DNA of 23,612 nt from F23-D06 sp002392325 (GCA_946624065.1 CAMORT010000038.1:1-23612); one strand, 5' to 3'; shown: positions 7,645 to 16,361, counted from the first letter of the stretch. Numbers and translations: made by a program. The notes: a model not told the origin generated them from the sequence alone.

Positions 7645-10419
7645 TTATTCTACCAACAAGACACTTGACCAAGAAATGGGAGACTTCCAACCGGCTTCAT
7701 CCATCGCTACGACTCCAACCATCAATCGCATTCCATTCATCGTACAAATCTTACGAATACAAGATGTTGACAGGCCTACATTTTCCCAGGCGACTTTCAA
7801 AACAGGACCATTGTTTCCTTCAAGTCTGTATATGTAATGGTAACATTTAATTCCGGATTGGTTGTCGGTTGCGGGCGACCACTCCGCCTCCACCCTTAAG
7901 CATCCGTTCTCCGCACCGCCATTGGCATTCTCCTTCCGCAAGCGAACTTTCCGCGGCGGATCCGGCATTGTATAATCCACCAGCACACTCTTTTCAGACA
8001 AGGCCGAAAAGTTCCCCCCTTCATCCATCACCACAGATTTAATTTTGCAGGTGGGCACTCCTCCGGAGGCCTGTGTTTGAAGCATCCTATCAACTCCTTC
8101 GCCAACGGTCACCAAAACCGATGTGTCACGCATACCATAAACCCGCATGTTGTCAATGCTCACACCCACCCCGTCGGTAATAAAACCCACATATTCAGCG
8201 CTACTCGATACTGGCTGGGGAACTGACACATCTGCCAGCAAAATACTGTGTCTGAACACCATAATGCGATGCGCCACCGTATCCCAAACCACCCGATACA
8301 ACATACTTTGACCCGTAGCATAATACACATGTGTCACCGTTTTCAAGTTTTCCATCACCCCATTCTGTTGTTTCCACAACCTTAACGAATTGTCCGATTT
8401 GCAAAATGTCACCCCATAGGCATGAGCCAACTGGTTCTGGACAACACTGTTGGAATGGAAGATGAAAGAGCTCTCCCCCGCATCCTGCATAGCTAAATAG
8501 AAATCGTACAAATACCCCTTATGCCGGGTTCCGTTCAACTGCTTATTGATCCAAGAAGGGGATATCATGCAGGGTGTGTGGAGCAATTGACCATTAGTCA
8601 CTTGCCAATACCCATCCCCATACCAACCCGAAGCGCTTAACGCGGCATCAAAATTGTCACACAAGAAGCCCTGCTGGGTATTGGCGGTCCAATAAGTCTG
8701 TGGGTGTTCCATCAATTGGTAGAAACGGTATTTAACGGCCACATCGTCGGTGTCCCGAAAACGGATCTGAAAATCGTCTGTAATCCACTCATGATGATCC
8801 AGCACAATCTCTGTTTGTGGGGGTGCAGCATCCTGTTGTTGTTGCGAAAACACCCCATACCAGTTCGCCTTCCATCCCGCTGCCGTTGTGGCGCAATCGG
8901 AACGGAACTCTACCAGCATATACTCGCCACCAACCGCCACTCTGCCTGGGCTGTGGGTGTTCCAGCGCCCCACCAGCGGCGAGAACTCTGTTTTCCCGGC
9001 ATATATCCATATAAAATCATAGTTCGGTTCCAATTGGAACTCCGTAAACTCCAACACCACGCTATCTGCATTCGGAACATGAATCAGGAACAGTTTCCGT
9101 TCATCATTCTGATAATTCCCTGTAGCCCCTCCAGAGTCATAGAACACTCCCGTTGGGGAGGTCGCACTATCCACCTGCGGAGGATAGTTAATCAGCTTAT
9201 AGTAAAAATTCCAATCCCAATATGGGCCAGGATCAGTATGCGTCTGACTTGGAAAATGCTGATGTCCACGTATTTGCGTACACGAAGTAGCGCCTCCCAA
9301 ACTGTGCAAACCATTATTCAAAACAGTCCCGTCATCCAATGTGTCCCTATAAAAGACACGCAGTGGATTAATGTTGGCATACCGGGAACAAATATTACGC
9401 ACCAATGCGGCAGAAGACAGGTACATGTTGTAGGTGAAAAAGGCCGCCACATTGCCATAGGCCTCATGTTCGATGCCGATTGTGTAACCATTGGCCACGC
9501 CCACATGCCAGGCCTTACTTGACTCCCGAACCATTTGGGTTACTTGCCCGTCAATTGAGCGGATGACATAATGCGCCGATACTTTTGCCGCACAGTTCTG
9601 AAACCACGCAATGGAACCCGCATATGTGCCGGAGGTATAATGAATCGTCACATTGCTCACTTGCGTGCCATTGCGTGACGAATAGTTGCATGATGCTGCG
9701 GGATTCCAAACGGCAGACGGATAATCCACTGTGGATGTGGCTTTTTGCTCATAAGGATAATCCAGCGACACATTGCTTTGCTGCAACATAGCGGACTTCT
9801 CCCCAAACAAAATATTGAAATCAACATTAAAATCGGGAATTCCAAAATGAAACAAAATACCATCAATGAAAACAAAATAAATAACATACAGGGAACTGAG
9901 CAGCGCAAAGTCACATTCCACAGGGATCTCCGACAAATCAATTAAAACAGGTTTATATATTTCCAATTCTTTTCCATAACAATTGTATTTCTTCTGCAAG
10001 CTAGAAAACGCCAACGCATAGGCCATAATGGCCATGGAGTCTTGTCTTATTATCTCTTCCACTGAAATACCAGACAACTCCGACACCAACCGCAGATTCT
10101 CTCTAAAGAAGCCTTTCCCGGACAAAGTCAGTCCCATAACCGAATAGGTACGCGGAATTGTATTGGGATCCACATCCAGCGTGTCAGTCCATTCTGGTGC
10201 GGAAAAACGGGTATAATTATAGGCAACCGACTCCAACATACCTCGAGGGACAGTCGGACAACGCTCATACGCCGCTTCAAATGCGGGTTTCAAACGACTG
10301 TAGTCCTGATTCATACGCGTCTGCACTTCAGGAGGCAAAACCGCCAACTGCGCTTGAAGTCTTGGCACAATAAGAAAAAACAAAAAAAGAAATACGCCAA
10401 TACGGATGTTCGCTTTCAT
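7645..10419 (-). CDS. secreted multidomain N-acetylmuramoyl-L-alanine amidase (Amidase_2 type)
   Basis: This 924-residue exported protein carries a peptidoglycan amidase domain. Residues 1-24 are a signal peptide ending LQAQ. Residues about 40-150 form a lysozyme-like region (VPRGMLESVAYNYTRF). Residues about 225-410 match the zinc amidase/PGRP fold, with His260 in TIHYT, Glu317 in IGIEHEA, and His386 and Asp396 in GHQHFPSQTHTDPG as the likely metal and catalytic residues. A CUB-like domain follows (about 424-523), then a LamG-like jelly-roll (about 585-765) and a fibronectin III-like C-terminus (about 815-924). No T9SS sorting domain is evident. A hydrophobic stretch at about 171-193 may be a buried helix rather than a membrane span. 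It should cleave the stem peptide from the glycan; whether the target is self or foreign wall is unknown. It has its own promoter. Confidence 0.85.
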   Translation of the reverse strand: MKANIRIGVFLFLFFLIVPRLQAQLAVLPPEVQTRMNQDYSRLKPAFEAAYERCPTVPRGMLESVAYNYTRFSAPEWTDTLDVDPNTIPRTYSVMGLTLSGKGFFRENLRLVSELSGISVEEIIRQDSMAIMAYALAFSSLQKKYNCYGKELEIYKPVLIDLSEIPVECDFALLSSLYVIYFVFIDGILFHFGIPDFNVDFNILFGEKSAMLQQSNVSLDYPYEQKATSTVDYPSAVWNPAASCNYSSRNGTQVSNVTIHYTSGTYAGSIAWFQNCAAKVSAHYVIRSIDGQVTQMVRESSKAWHVGVANGYTIGIEHEAYGNVAAFFTYNMYLSSAALVRNICSRYANINPLRVFYRDTLDDGTVLNNGLHSLGGATSCTQIRGHQHFPSQTHTDPGPYWDWNFYYKLINYPPQVDSATSPTGVFYDSGGATGNYQNDERKLFLIHVPNADSVVLEFTEFQLEPNYDFIWIYAGKTEFSPLVGRWNTHSPGRVAVGGEYMLVEFRSDCATTAAGWKANWYGVFSQQQQDAAPPQTEIVLDHHEWITDDFQIRFRDTDDVAVKYRFYQLMEHPQTYWTANTQQGFLCDNFDAALSASGWYGDGYWQVTNGQLLHTPCMISPSWINKQLNGTRHKGYLYDFYLAMQDAGESSFIFHSNSVVQNQLAHAYGVTFCKSDNSLRLWKQQNGVMENLKTVTHVYYATGQSMLYRVVWDTVAHRIMVFRHSILLADVSVPQPVSSSAEYVGFITDGVGVSIDNMRVYGMRDTSVLVTVGEGVDRMLQTQASGGVPTCKIKSVVMDEGGNFSALSEKSVLVDYTMPDPPRKVRLRKENANGGAENGCLRVEAEWSPATDNQSGIKCYHYIYRLEGNNGPVLKVAWENVGLSTSCIRKICTMNGMRLMVGVVAMDEAGWKSPISWSSVLLVE

Positions 10420-10450
10420 AGTCTAAAGAGAATTATTCTTGTTTTCACCG

Positions 10451-10483
10451 CAAAAATAAAACTCCTGACACCCCTTTGTCAAG
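10451..10483 (-). promoter_or_regulatory. promoter of the amidase gene
   Basis: On the minus strand TATTTTTG (10451-10458) fits the TAnnTTTG box and a TTG (10480-10482) lies 21 bp upstream, in the range of the Bacteroidetes -33 element. The ATG at 10419 is about 32 bp downstream. Confidence 0.5.
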
Positions 10484-10617
10484 CAACCATCCGAATATTA
10501 ATATTTTTTAACACTTTGGTTTAATGCCGACTAAATGCATCTCGTTGTCATATAATATTTTACAAATATCCTTAACAAACAATTCTTAATCGCATTTTAA
10601 CAATCAATTGTAAAAAA

Positions 10618-12351
10618 TCACTTTTTGACGGTCTGATCCTTGGCGTTCAGGTTCTCCATAAACTTGTTTTCCAGGAAGGAAAGACGACGAAGTGTATGGC
10701 CCGAGAACATCATCAGCAGAATAATGGCAATGGTGATCAGAACAATCACCCACTTGGTATATTTGAAGAAGTTGACCAGAATGGAGAAAACAAAAAAACC
10801 GGCAAGGATGAAACGGAAAAGGGTCCATACCACCACCACAATTGTATTTGCCTTGTTTTCCTCAATCATATCAATATACATCTGCCGCGTTTTTTGTTTG
10901 ATTCTAACCATTCCGTAGAGAAAAGGCAGTATCAAAATCAGAGAAATGACTGCCAAAATGGTATTGTAGAGCCATTGTGGGAGAAATTCACCGATTTTCA
11001 GCTCTTTAATAAAAGGCCATAGGTGGTCAAACAGCAGCACAAGAACCGCAAAACTTAGGACGAAAAAGATCAGCACTCGAGGCAGTGTACTGACAATGAT
11101 GCTTCTCCAGTTTTTGTTACCGCTTTTTCTGCCCAAAAGACTATAGGCATCCAATTGAGCCTTTGTGCTGGCAGGAAGTTTACGGTCCAAAAACAGATAG
11201 AGGGGTGAAGCTGCTTTTATCCAATAAGGCGTTGTAAACGTGGTTATTACAGATGCAGCAATGATAACTGGGTAGATATGTTTCGGCATAACACCAAGCG
11301 AGACACCAACAGAAGCGATGATAAACGCGAACTCACCCACTTGCGACAAAGTGAAGCCGGTCTTTATAGCATCCTCCAGGGTGGCCCCCGCAACAAGCGC
11401 CGCACCCGAAGAAACCACCGCCTTGATTACCAGTGTTATAATCACAAGGGAAAGAATCAGTTTCCAATACTGGACCAGAATCTGCGGATCAATCATCATG
11501 CCCACTGACACAAAAAAGATGGCGCCAAACAGGTCCTTTATGCTCTTGGTCAAATTAATAATACGCTCACTCTCAATAGTTTCCGACAAAATAGAACCTA
11601 TCACAAACGCACCCAATGCGGAGGAAAATCCTACATTGTTGGCAATAATCACCATACCGAAACAGAGTCCGATGGAGATAATAAGCAGCGTTTCGTCATT
11701 AATATATTTCTTCGCTCTTTTGAAGAATGTGGGAATCACATAAATGCCCACCACAAACCATAAAATAAGGAAGAATATGAGTTTCACGATACTCATCAGC
11801 ATCTCCATGCCCGCCGACTGCTTACTGGCGGCGGCGGTGGACAACAGCACCATCATCACAACGGCCACCACATCCTGAATGATGAGCACAACCATGGTCA
11901 AATCCACAAAAGGCTCGTTCTTCAGTTTCATATCCTCAAAGGCCTTGATGATAATAGTTGTGGAAGACATGGCCAGCATACCACCGAGGAAAATGCTTTC
12001 CATCACGCCCCATCCCATTATAAAACCCAGCAACACGCCCACCGCAATCATGGACAATATCTCTATAATGGCGGTCACAAACGCTTTACTGCCTACTGTG
12101 AAGAGTTTCTTGAAACTAAACTCAAGTCCTAATCCAAAAAGGAGGAAGATGATACCGATTTCCGACCAGACTTCGATACTGGCGATATCGGCCACCGTCG
12201 GGAAAATATTCAAGTGAGGTCCAACCAAAAACCCGGCCACAATATAACCTAAAACCAAAGGTTGTCTTAAGAGTTTGAAAATGATGGTGACGATACCCGC
12301 TGATATCAGTATCAGCGCAAGATCGGAAACGAGTTTAAGGTTTTCAGCCAT
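10618..12351 (-). CDS. Kef-type monovalent cation:proton antiporter (CPA2)
   Basis: This inner-membrane antiporter of 577 residues belongs to the Na+/H+ exchanger fold. The first 390 residues show the CPA2 pattern: QPLVLGYIVAGFLVGPH near residue 30, SEIGIIFLLFGLGLEFS near 63, GAFVIGSILSETIE in the middle, and LSQVGEFAFIIASVG, the conserved GEF segment of Kef proteins. Instead of the usual cytoplasmic TrkA-N nucleotide-binding domain, the C-terminal 150 or so residues contain about four more hydrophobic helices followed by a short charged tail. It would exchange K+ or Na+ for protons; the ion is not predictable. It lies 8 bp after galE, so it is probably co-transcribed with it. The gap downstream (10420-10617) is AT-rich with only a weak palindrome at 10595-10615. 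Confidence 0.9.
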   Translation of the reverse strand: MAENLKLVSDLALILISAGIVTIIFKLLRQPLVLGYIVAGFLVGPHLNIFPTVADIASIEVWSEIGIIFLLFGLGLEFSFKKLFTVGSKAFVTAIIEILSMIAVGVLLGFIMGWGVMESIFLGGMLAMSSTTIIIKAFEDMKLKNEPFVDLTMVVLIIQDVVAVVMMVLLSTAAASKQSAGMEMLMSIVKLIFFLILWFVVGIYVIPTFFKRAKKYINDETLLIISIGLCFGMVIIANNVGFSSALGAFVIGSILSETIESERIINLTKSIKDLFGAIFFVSVGMMIDPQILVQYWKLILSLVIITLVIKAVVSSGAALVAGATLEDAIKTGFTLSQVGEFAFIIASVGVSLGVMPKHIYPVIIAASVITTFTTPYWIKAASPLYLFLDRKLPASTKAQLDAYSLLGRKSGNKNWRSIIVSTLPRVLIFFVLSFAVLVLLFDHLWPFIKELKIGEFLPQWLYNTILAVISLILILPFLYGMVRIKQKTRQMYIDMIEENKANTIVVVVWTLFRFILAGFFVFSILVNFFKYTKWVIVLITIAIILLMMFSGHTLRRLSFLENKFMENLNAKDQTVKK

Positions 12352-12359
12352 AAAATACG

Positions 12360-13400
12360 CTATTGTTTATTATTCTGATTATCCAAATAATTCTCCCATT
12401 TCCAAGCGGAGGCAATCATGTCTTCCACATTGAACCTACAGTGCCAATGCAGTAATTCCTTGGCGCGGGAGCAGTCGCCGTAGATGGCCGGAATATCGCC
12501 CGGGCGGCGATCTCCGAGCATATAGTTCAGTTTGCGTCCGATAACCTTCTCCGTCGCATTGAGCATCTCCAACACTGACACGCCGTTACCGCTGCCCAGG
12601 TTGAACACTTCGCAAGTCTCTTGATTGCGGCCTTCCACCAGGTAATCCATGGCCTTGACATGAGCATCAGCGATGTCAGACACATGCAGATAGTCACGGA
12701 TGCAGGATCCGTCACGAGTATCATAGTCTGTGCCAAAGACCTGCATTTGCGGTTGTTTGCCACTGGCCACGCGCATGATGATGGGAATCAGATTGTTGGG
12801 CTTGTCGGGCGACAGTTCGCCGTTCATACCGGACATGTGCGCGCCCACGGGGTTGAAATAACGCAAGATAAGTGTATGTGTGTCAGGATTGGGCGCCGCC
12901 ATGCTCTGAATCATCTCCTCGCCAATCTGCTTCGTATGCGCATAGGGACACATTGCCTTGCCTATCGGGGTTGACTCACTCACTGGCAGATGTTCCACAT
13001 CCCCATAAACTGAACAAGAGGAAGAAAACAGAAGATCCGGGATTTTGAAACGCTGGCATGCTTCCAACACATTGGCCAATGCGCCCAAATTGTTTCGGTA
13101 ATACATCAGCGGTTTTTCCACCGATTCGCCCACGGCCTTATAAGCGGCAAAATGAATAATACCTTCCACCTCCGGATTCTCCTCAAAGACCTTGAAAAAG
13201 GCCTCCTTGTCGCAAATGTCCAACCGATAATTCTTCACCCGCACACCTGTGATTCTCTCCACCCGGTCCATCGTCTCAGGTGTGCTTCTCACACAACTGT
13301 CCACGGAAACCACATCATAACGGCCACACTCTATCAATTCGATGATGGTGTGGGAGCCGATGTAGCCGCAACCGCCAGTAACAAGAATTTTGGGAAGCAT
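12360..13400 (-). CDS. galE: UDP-glucose 4-epimerase
   Basis: GalE interconverts UDP-glucose and UDP-galactose in the cytoplasm, feeding polysaccharide synthesis and galactose use. At 346 residues it has normal length. The NAD-binding GGCGYIGS motif spans residues 9-16, the catalytic region SSSCSVYGD places the Ser at 128, and the YAHTK motif gives Tyr153 and Lys157 (YxxxK). Substrate-side motifs RYFNPVGAHMSG, DYLHVSDIADAH and FNLGSGNGVSVLEM follow in the order of short-chain epimerases. It lies between a metallophosphatase gene (68 bp gap upstream) and the Kef antiporter (8 bp gap). No separate promoter is obvious, so the three genes may be one transcript. The call is firm. Confidence 0.96.
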   Translation of the reverse strand: MLPKILVTGGCGYIGSHTIIELIECGRYDVVSVDSCVRSTPETMDRVERITGVRVKNYRLDICDKEAFFKVFEENPEVEGIIHFAAYKAVGESVEKPLMYYRNNLGALANVLEACQRFKIPDLLFSSSCSVYGDVEHLPVSESTPIGKAMCPYAHTKQIGEEMIQSMAAPNPDTHTLILRYFNPVGAHMSGMNGELSPDKPNNLIPIIMRVASGKQPQMQVFGTDYDTRDGSCIRDYLHVSDIADAHVKAMDYLVEGRNQETCEVFNLGSGNGVSVLEMLNATEKVIGRKLNYMLGDRRPGDIPAIYGDCSRAKELLHWHCRFNVEDMIASAWKWENYLDNQNNKQ

Positions 13401-13468
13401 AAGATGAGGGAGGAATGTTTTTAATGTTTATAATATTCTTGAAATTAAAGGGTCGTGGATGTCAACCT

Positions 13469-14281
13469 TTATGGTTTGTTAATCGTTATTTCGCCGACGC
13501 ACTTGCCTTTGCTGGTCATCTGGTAGATGCGCGTGTCTCCGATAACCGTTGGTTCTTTCATCTCGTAATGCGAGTGCCCTCCGATGATGATATCGATTCC
13601 GGGAACTGTCTCTGCCAGGTTATAGTCGCCAAAATCTCCGGGTTCGATACCAAGGTGGGAAAGACAAATTATCAAATCGCATCCTTTTTCTTTCAACAGG
13701 GTTACCATTTTATTGGAAATGGGCACAGGGTCAAGATAGGTCAGTTCTTGGGCGACTTGTGGGGCGACCAACCCGTCTAGATTCACGGTGAGGCCGAACA
13801 CCCCGATCTTATAACCGCCTTTTTCAAAAACAGCATAAGGTTTGATCACTTTGGCGAGTGCTTTGTTATGGAACTCATAATTGGCACAAAGAATGGGGAA
13901 ATGGGCTTTCCGGGCGCGTTTTGCCAGTGCGGAACATCCATTGTCAAACTCATGGTTGCCCAATGTGGCGGCGTCGTATTTCATCGCATTCATCAGATAG
14001 ATTTCCGTATATCCTTTGAAGAAATTGAAATACGGAGTGCCTTGTGAGAAATCGCCGGCGTCGAGCACCAGCACATTAGGATGCTGTTCGCGCACCTCGC
14101 GGATGTACGCCTCGCGGCGCAGGAATCCGCCCACATTGGTGTCCGCCTTGTAGGTAAAAGGTTCAATCTGACTATGGGTGTCATTGGTGTGCAAGATGAC
14201 CAATTCCTGCGCATGCACGGAAACGGCCGCCAAAACAAGCGCCAGAATGAAAAAAAAGGTGAATCGGAATCGATTATGCAT
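13469..14281 (-). CDS. secreted metallophosphatase (5'-nucleotidase N-terminal domain)
   Basis: This 270-residue exported calcineurin-like phosphoesterase resembles the catalytic half of UshA-type 5'-nucleotidases. The start is the ATG at 14281; a longer frame from a TTG at 14302 would begin inside the promoter. The signal peptide MHNRFRFTFFFILALVLAAV ends at SVHAQ. Metal-binding motifs appear in order: HTNDTHSQ (Asp34, His36), LDAGDFSQG (Asp74, Asp77), GNHEFDNG (about 109), LSHLG and GGHSHYEM. The C-terminal substrate-binding domain of full 5'-nucleotidases is missing, and no gene beside it encodes one: the next gene is galE. It may work with a partner encoded elsewhere or act alone on a phosphoester. 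It has a clear promoter and is probably the first gene of a three-gene unit. Confidence 0.9.
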   Translation of the reverse strand: MHNRFRFTFFFILALVLAAVSVHAQELVILHTNDTHSQIEPFTYKADTNVGGFLRREAYIREVREQHPNVLVLDAGDFSQGTPYFNFFKGYTEIYLMNAMKYDAATLGNHEFDNGCSALAKRARKAHFPILCANYEFHNKALAKVIKPYAVFEKGGYKIGVFGLTVNLDGLVAPQVAQELTYLDPVPISNKMVTLLKEKGCDLIICLSHLGIEPGDFGDYNLAETVPGIDIIIGGHSHYEMKEPTVIGDTRIYQMTSKGKCVGEITINKP

Positions 14282-14299
14282 TGTTATATATTTGAGTTG

Positions 14300-14307
14300 C
14301 AAAGATA
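14300..14307 (-). promoter_or_regulatory. -7 promoter box of the metallophosphatase gene
   Basis: The minus strand reads TATCTTTG followed by CAAC, a perfect match. The ATG at 14281 is 18 bp downstream, so the leader is very short. This box decides against the TTG start at 14302. It follows the T-run of the kdd terminator within three bases. Confidence 0.65.
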
Positions 14308-14309
14308 CT

Positions 14310-14339
14310 AAAAAAAGCGAGGTGTTCGGCCTCGCTTTT
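14310..14339 (-). terminator. terminator of kdd
   Basis: The stem AAAAGCGAGG (14313-14322) pairs with CCTCGCTTTT (14330-14339) around a 7-nt loop. On the minus strand it is followed by seven T residues (plus-strand A at 14310-14316). It sits between the end of kdd and the promoter of the next gene. Confidence 0.85.
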
Positions 14340-14372
14340 CATCGTCAAAATTATTACTATATAGTGCTTGGG

Positions 14373-15446
14373 TTATGCGTAGAGTTCCTCGAAGATCTTG
14401 CGCAGCTCGGGGCTTTCGCGCAGCTCTTGCAGAGTGAATTCAGCATGTCCCTTTGTATAGCCGTTACCCATGATCATGTTCACATCGCTGCCGATGCCTT
14501 CAGCACCGAGACTGGCTTTTGTGAAGCTGGTTGCCATGGAGAAGAAATAAACGATACCATCGTCTTTGGTGCAGAGCACGGCGGTCATCTCCTGGTCGGG
14601 AACATTGACGCAGTTGATGGTGACATCGGCCATTTTGCCGTTTGTGAGTTTCTCGATGAGCTCATACACTTGCACGGGGGTCATGCCAGCGGCAGACTCC
14701 ACGATATCGCAGAAACCGAGATCTTTGATACGCTGTGTGCTCTTCGGGCTGTTGGCGATACCGATCACCTTGCCGGTGACGCCCACGCGCTTCTTGGCCT
14801 CATAGCAGCAGAGCATACCGCTCTTGCCACCAGCGCCGAGGATAACGACGGTTTGGCCGTATTGGCACAACTTAGCGGTTTGGGCAGGAGCACCGGCCAC
14901 ATCCAATGCGGACAAAGCGAGTTTCTCAGGCATGTCGGTCGGGATCTTAGCATAGATACCGCTCTCGAAAAGAATAGCTTTACCCTTGATGTCAACTTGA
15001 TCAACCTCAGGACGAATCTCGAGAATCTCATCAATGCGCAGCGGGGTCAGGGAAAGACTGACGAGGGTGGCGATGCGGTCGCCCTCTTTGAGGTCGATTT
15101 TGCCCTTCAGCGCGTCGCCGATTTTCTCAACCTTGCCGAGGAGCATACCACCGGAGCCGGTACGACGGTTACGGTGTTTGCCTTGCAATTCAACGTTCAG
15201 CAACATTTCTTTCTTAACTTCTTCCATCACTTGCTCAACAGAAGCGCCGGGACCGGCCTGTTCTTTGGCGTAATTGTGAATATCGGTAAAAGAAGCGGAG
15301 TCGATATTCAAGGTCTGGACATCAATCAAGATCTCGTTATCATAGATCTCGTCCATGTTGTTGTCAATCTTATTAGCCGGCTGAGGAAGAACACCTTTGG
15401 GTTCAATCACACGGTGGGTACCGTATTTATTACCTTTTTTTTGCAT
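14373..15446 (-). CDS. kdd: L-erythro-3,5-diaminohexanoate dehydrogenase
   Basis: Kdd (EC 1.4.1.11) oxidatively deaminates 3,5-diaminohexanoate to 5-amino-3-oxohexanoate in the lysine fermentation pathway. I recognise the family by its N-terminus, KYGTHRVIEPKGVLPQPANK, and by DNEILIDVQTLNIDSASFTD. A Rossmann nucleotide-binding motif VILGAGGKSG occupies residues 201-210. The 357-residue length fits the family. Other genes of this pathway (lysine 2,3-aminomutase, beta-lysine 5,6-aminomutase, kce, kal) are not next to it in this window. It has its own promoter at 15503-15510 and its own terminator, so it is transcribed as a single gene. Its presence suggests the organism ferments lysine, though the other enzymes need to be found elsewhere. 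Confidence 0.92.
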   Translation of the reverse strand: MQKKGNKYGTHRVIEPKGVLPQPANKIDNNMDEIYDNEILIDVQTLNIDSASFTDIHNYAKEQAGPGASVEQVMEEVKKEMLLNVELQGKHRNRRTGSGGMLLGKVEKIGDALKGKIDLKEGDRIATLVSLSLTPLRIDEILEIRPEVDQVDIKGKAILFESGIYAKIPTDMPEKLALSALDVAGAPAQTAKLCQYGQTVVILGAGGKSGMLCCYEAKKRVGVTGKVIGIANSPKSTQRIKDLGFCDIVESAAGMTPVQVYELIEKLTNGKMADVTINCVNVPDQEMTAVLCTKDDGIVYFFSMATSFTKASLGAEGIGSDVNMIMGNGYTKGHAEFTLQELRESPELRKIFEELYA

Positions 15447-15502
15447 ATTACGTTGATTTTTAGGTTTATACTACTGCTTTCTCTTGTTTGCCGAAAGCGG
15501 TG

Positions 15503-15510
15503 CAAAGGTA
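15503..15510 (-). promoter_or_regulatory. -7 promoter box of kdd
   Basis: The minus strand reads TACCTTTG followed by CAC, matching TAnnTTTG, about 56 bp before the kdd ATG. A run of A lies just upstream on that strand. No -33 element is clear. Confidence 0.6.
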
Positions 15511-15593
15511 GTTTTTTTTTGATAATATTTATAGTCACACAGAAAAAAAGAAATTCACATGGATTGTTAATATGGAAAATGCTGAATTTGTGC

Positions 15594-16361
15594 TTATTTG
15601 GCACTTCTTCCCATAATATAATCGGAGATGGCGGCGTAAATGGCACGCATCCGCTCGTCATCCAGTGCCATCATCTGCTGTCCCATCACCACCGTGTCGT
15701 GGCGTGCGGCCGGACCGGTTTGCGCCTCCTCCGGCGACATGGTTTTGAGTTTCCCCAGTGTCTGCTCCATCAACGGCATGAGCAGTTCCAACGAGAAGCC
15801 CTCCTTTTGGAGCAGCTCATCCGCCATACCATACAAGGCGTTGCTGAAATTGCAGGCGAACACCGCGGCCAAATGCGCCACCGCGCGCTGCCGCTCCGAC
15901 ATCTCACAATGCGTGGCAGACAATTCCGAAACAAGACGCATCACTTTGTCACAGTTATCGCCCAAACAGTCACTCTCCACGCACAACGGCACCTTGACAG
16001 CATTAAAGTCCATGGTTTTGGATAAAGTCTGCAATGGATACACCACTCCGAACGACTCCGCATAGGGTTCAAACATGCGCTGCGACACGGATCCCGCCGT
16101 GTGCAGGGCCAATGGCATCCGGAACAGTACTTCCTTTAAAATTTCCGGATACGCGTCATCACGCAAGGCAAACAGGAAAATCTCACAGGCGGGGTTCAAT
16201 TTCCGCAAGTCATCGATAGCCTCTGCCCCTACCCTGTCCGCCAACGCACGCGCGTGGTCAAGGGTACGGCTGTACACCTGCCCAATGGCAAACTCCTTGG
16301 AATCCGCCAGTCTGGTGGCTATCCATGTGGCCACATTGCCGGAACCTATAAGCGCTATCAT
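15594..16361 (-). CDS. Rossmann-like / DUF2520 domain protein
   Basis: This 255-residue protein has an N-terminal NAD(P)-binding Rossmann domain of the F420-dependent oxidoreductase type (MIALIGSGNVATWIATRL, GSGNVA at residues 6-11), then a C-terminal helical DUF2520 domain beginning around residue 125. The conserved segments HTAGSVSQRMF, GVVYPLQTLSK and HLAAVFACNFSNALYG are typical of this widespread but uncharacterised family. A dehydrogenase-like role is likely from the fold; the substrate is unknown. Its ATG overlaps the stop codon of the upstream kinase-like gene by one base (TGATG), so the two are translationally coupled and presumably act in the same process or are simply co-expressed. 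I see no clear terminator before the kdd promoter. Confidence 0.88.
   Translation of the reverse strand: MIALIGSGNVATWIATRLADSKEFAIGQVYSRTLDHARALADRVGAEAIDDLRKLNPACEIFLFALRDDAYPEILKEVLFRMPLALHTAGSVSQRMFEPYAESFGVVYPLQTLSKTMDFNAVKVPLCVESDCLGDNCDKVMRLVSELSATHCEMSERQRAVAHLAAVFACNFSNALYGMADELLQKEGFSLELLMPLMEQTLGKLKTMSPEEAQTGPAARHDTVVMGQQMMALDDERMRAIYAAISDYIMGRSAK

Noticed and set aside
9982..10053. Transmembrane anchor within the amidase (hydrophobic residues near 171-193)
   Set aside because: The stretch includes Asp and His residues and lies between two folded domains of an exported protein, so a buried helix is more likely.
10467..10482. TGACA / TGTCA inverted half-sites near the amidase promoter, similar to the groES palindrome
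   Set aside because: The arms are only five bases and the spacer is six instead of three, so the likeness to the groES site can be chance.
10595..10615. AT-rich imperfect palindrome after the Kef antiporter gene as a terminator
   Set aside because: The stem is short, has a bulge and lacks G-C pairs in the core, so it is too weak to call.
14178..16025. 615-codon open frame on the plus strand across kdd and the DUF2520 gene
   Set aside because: It runs antisense to three well-supported genes, has low-complexity His/Gly/Val-rich content and no recognisable domain. It is a by-product of codon bias on the other strand.
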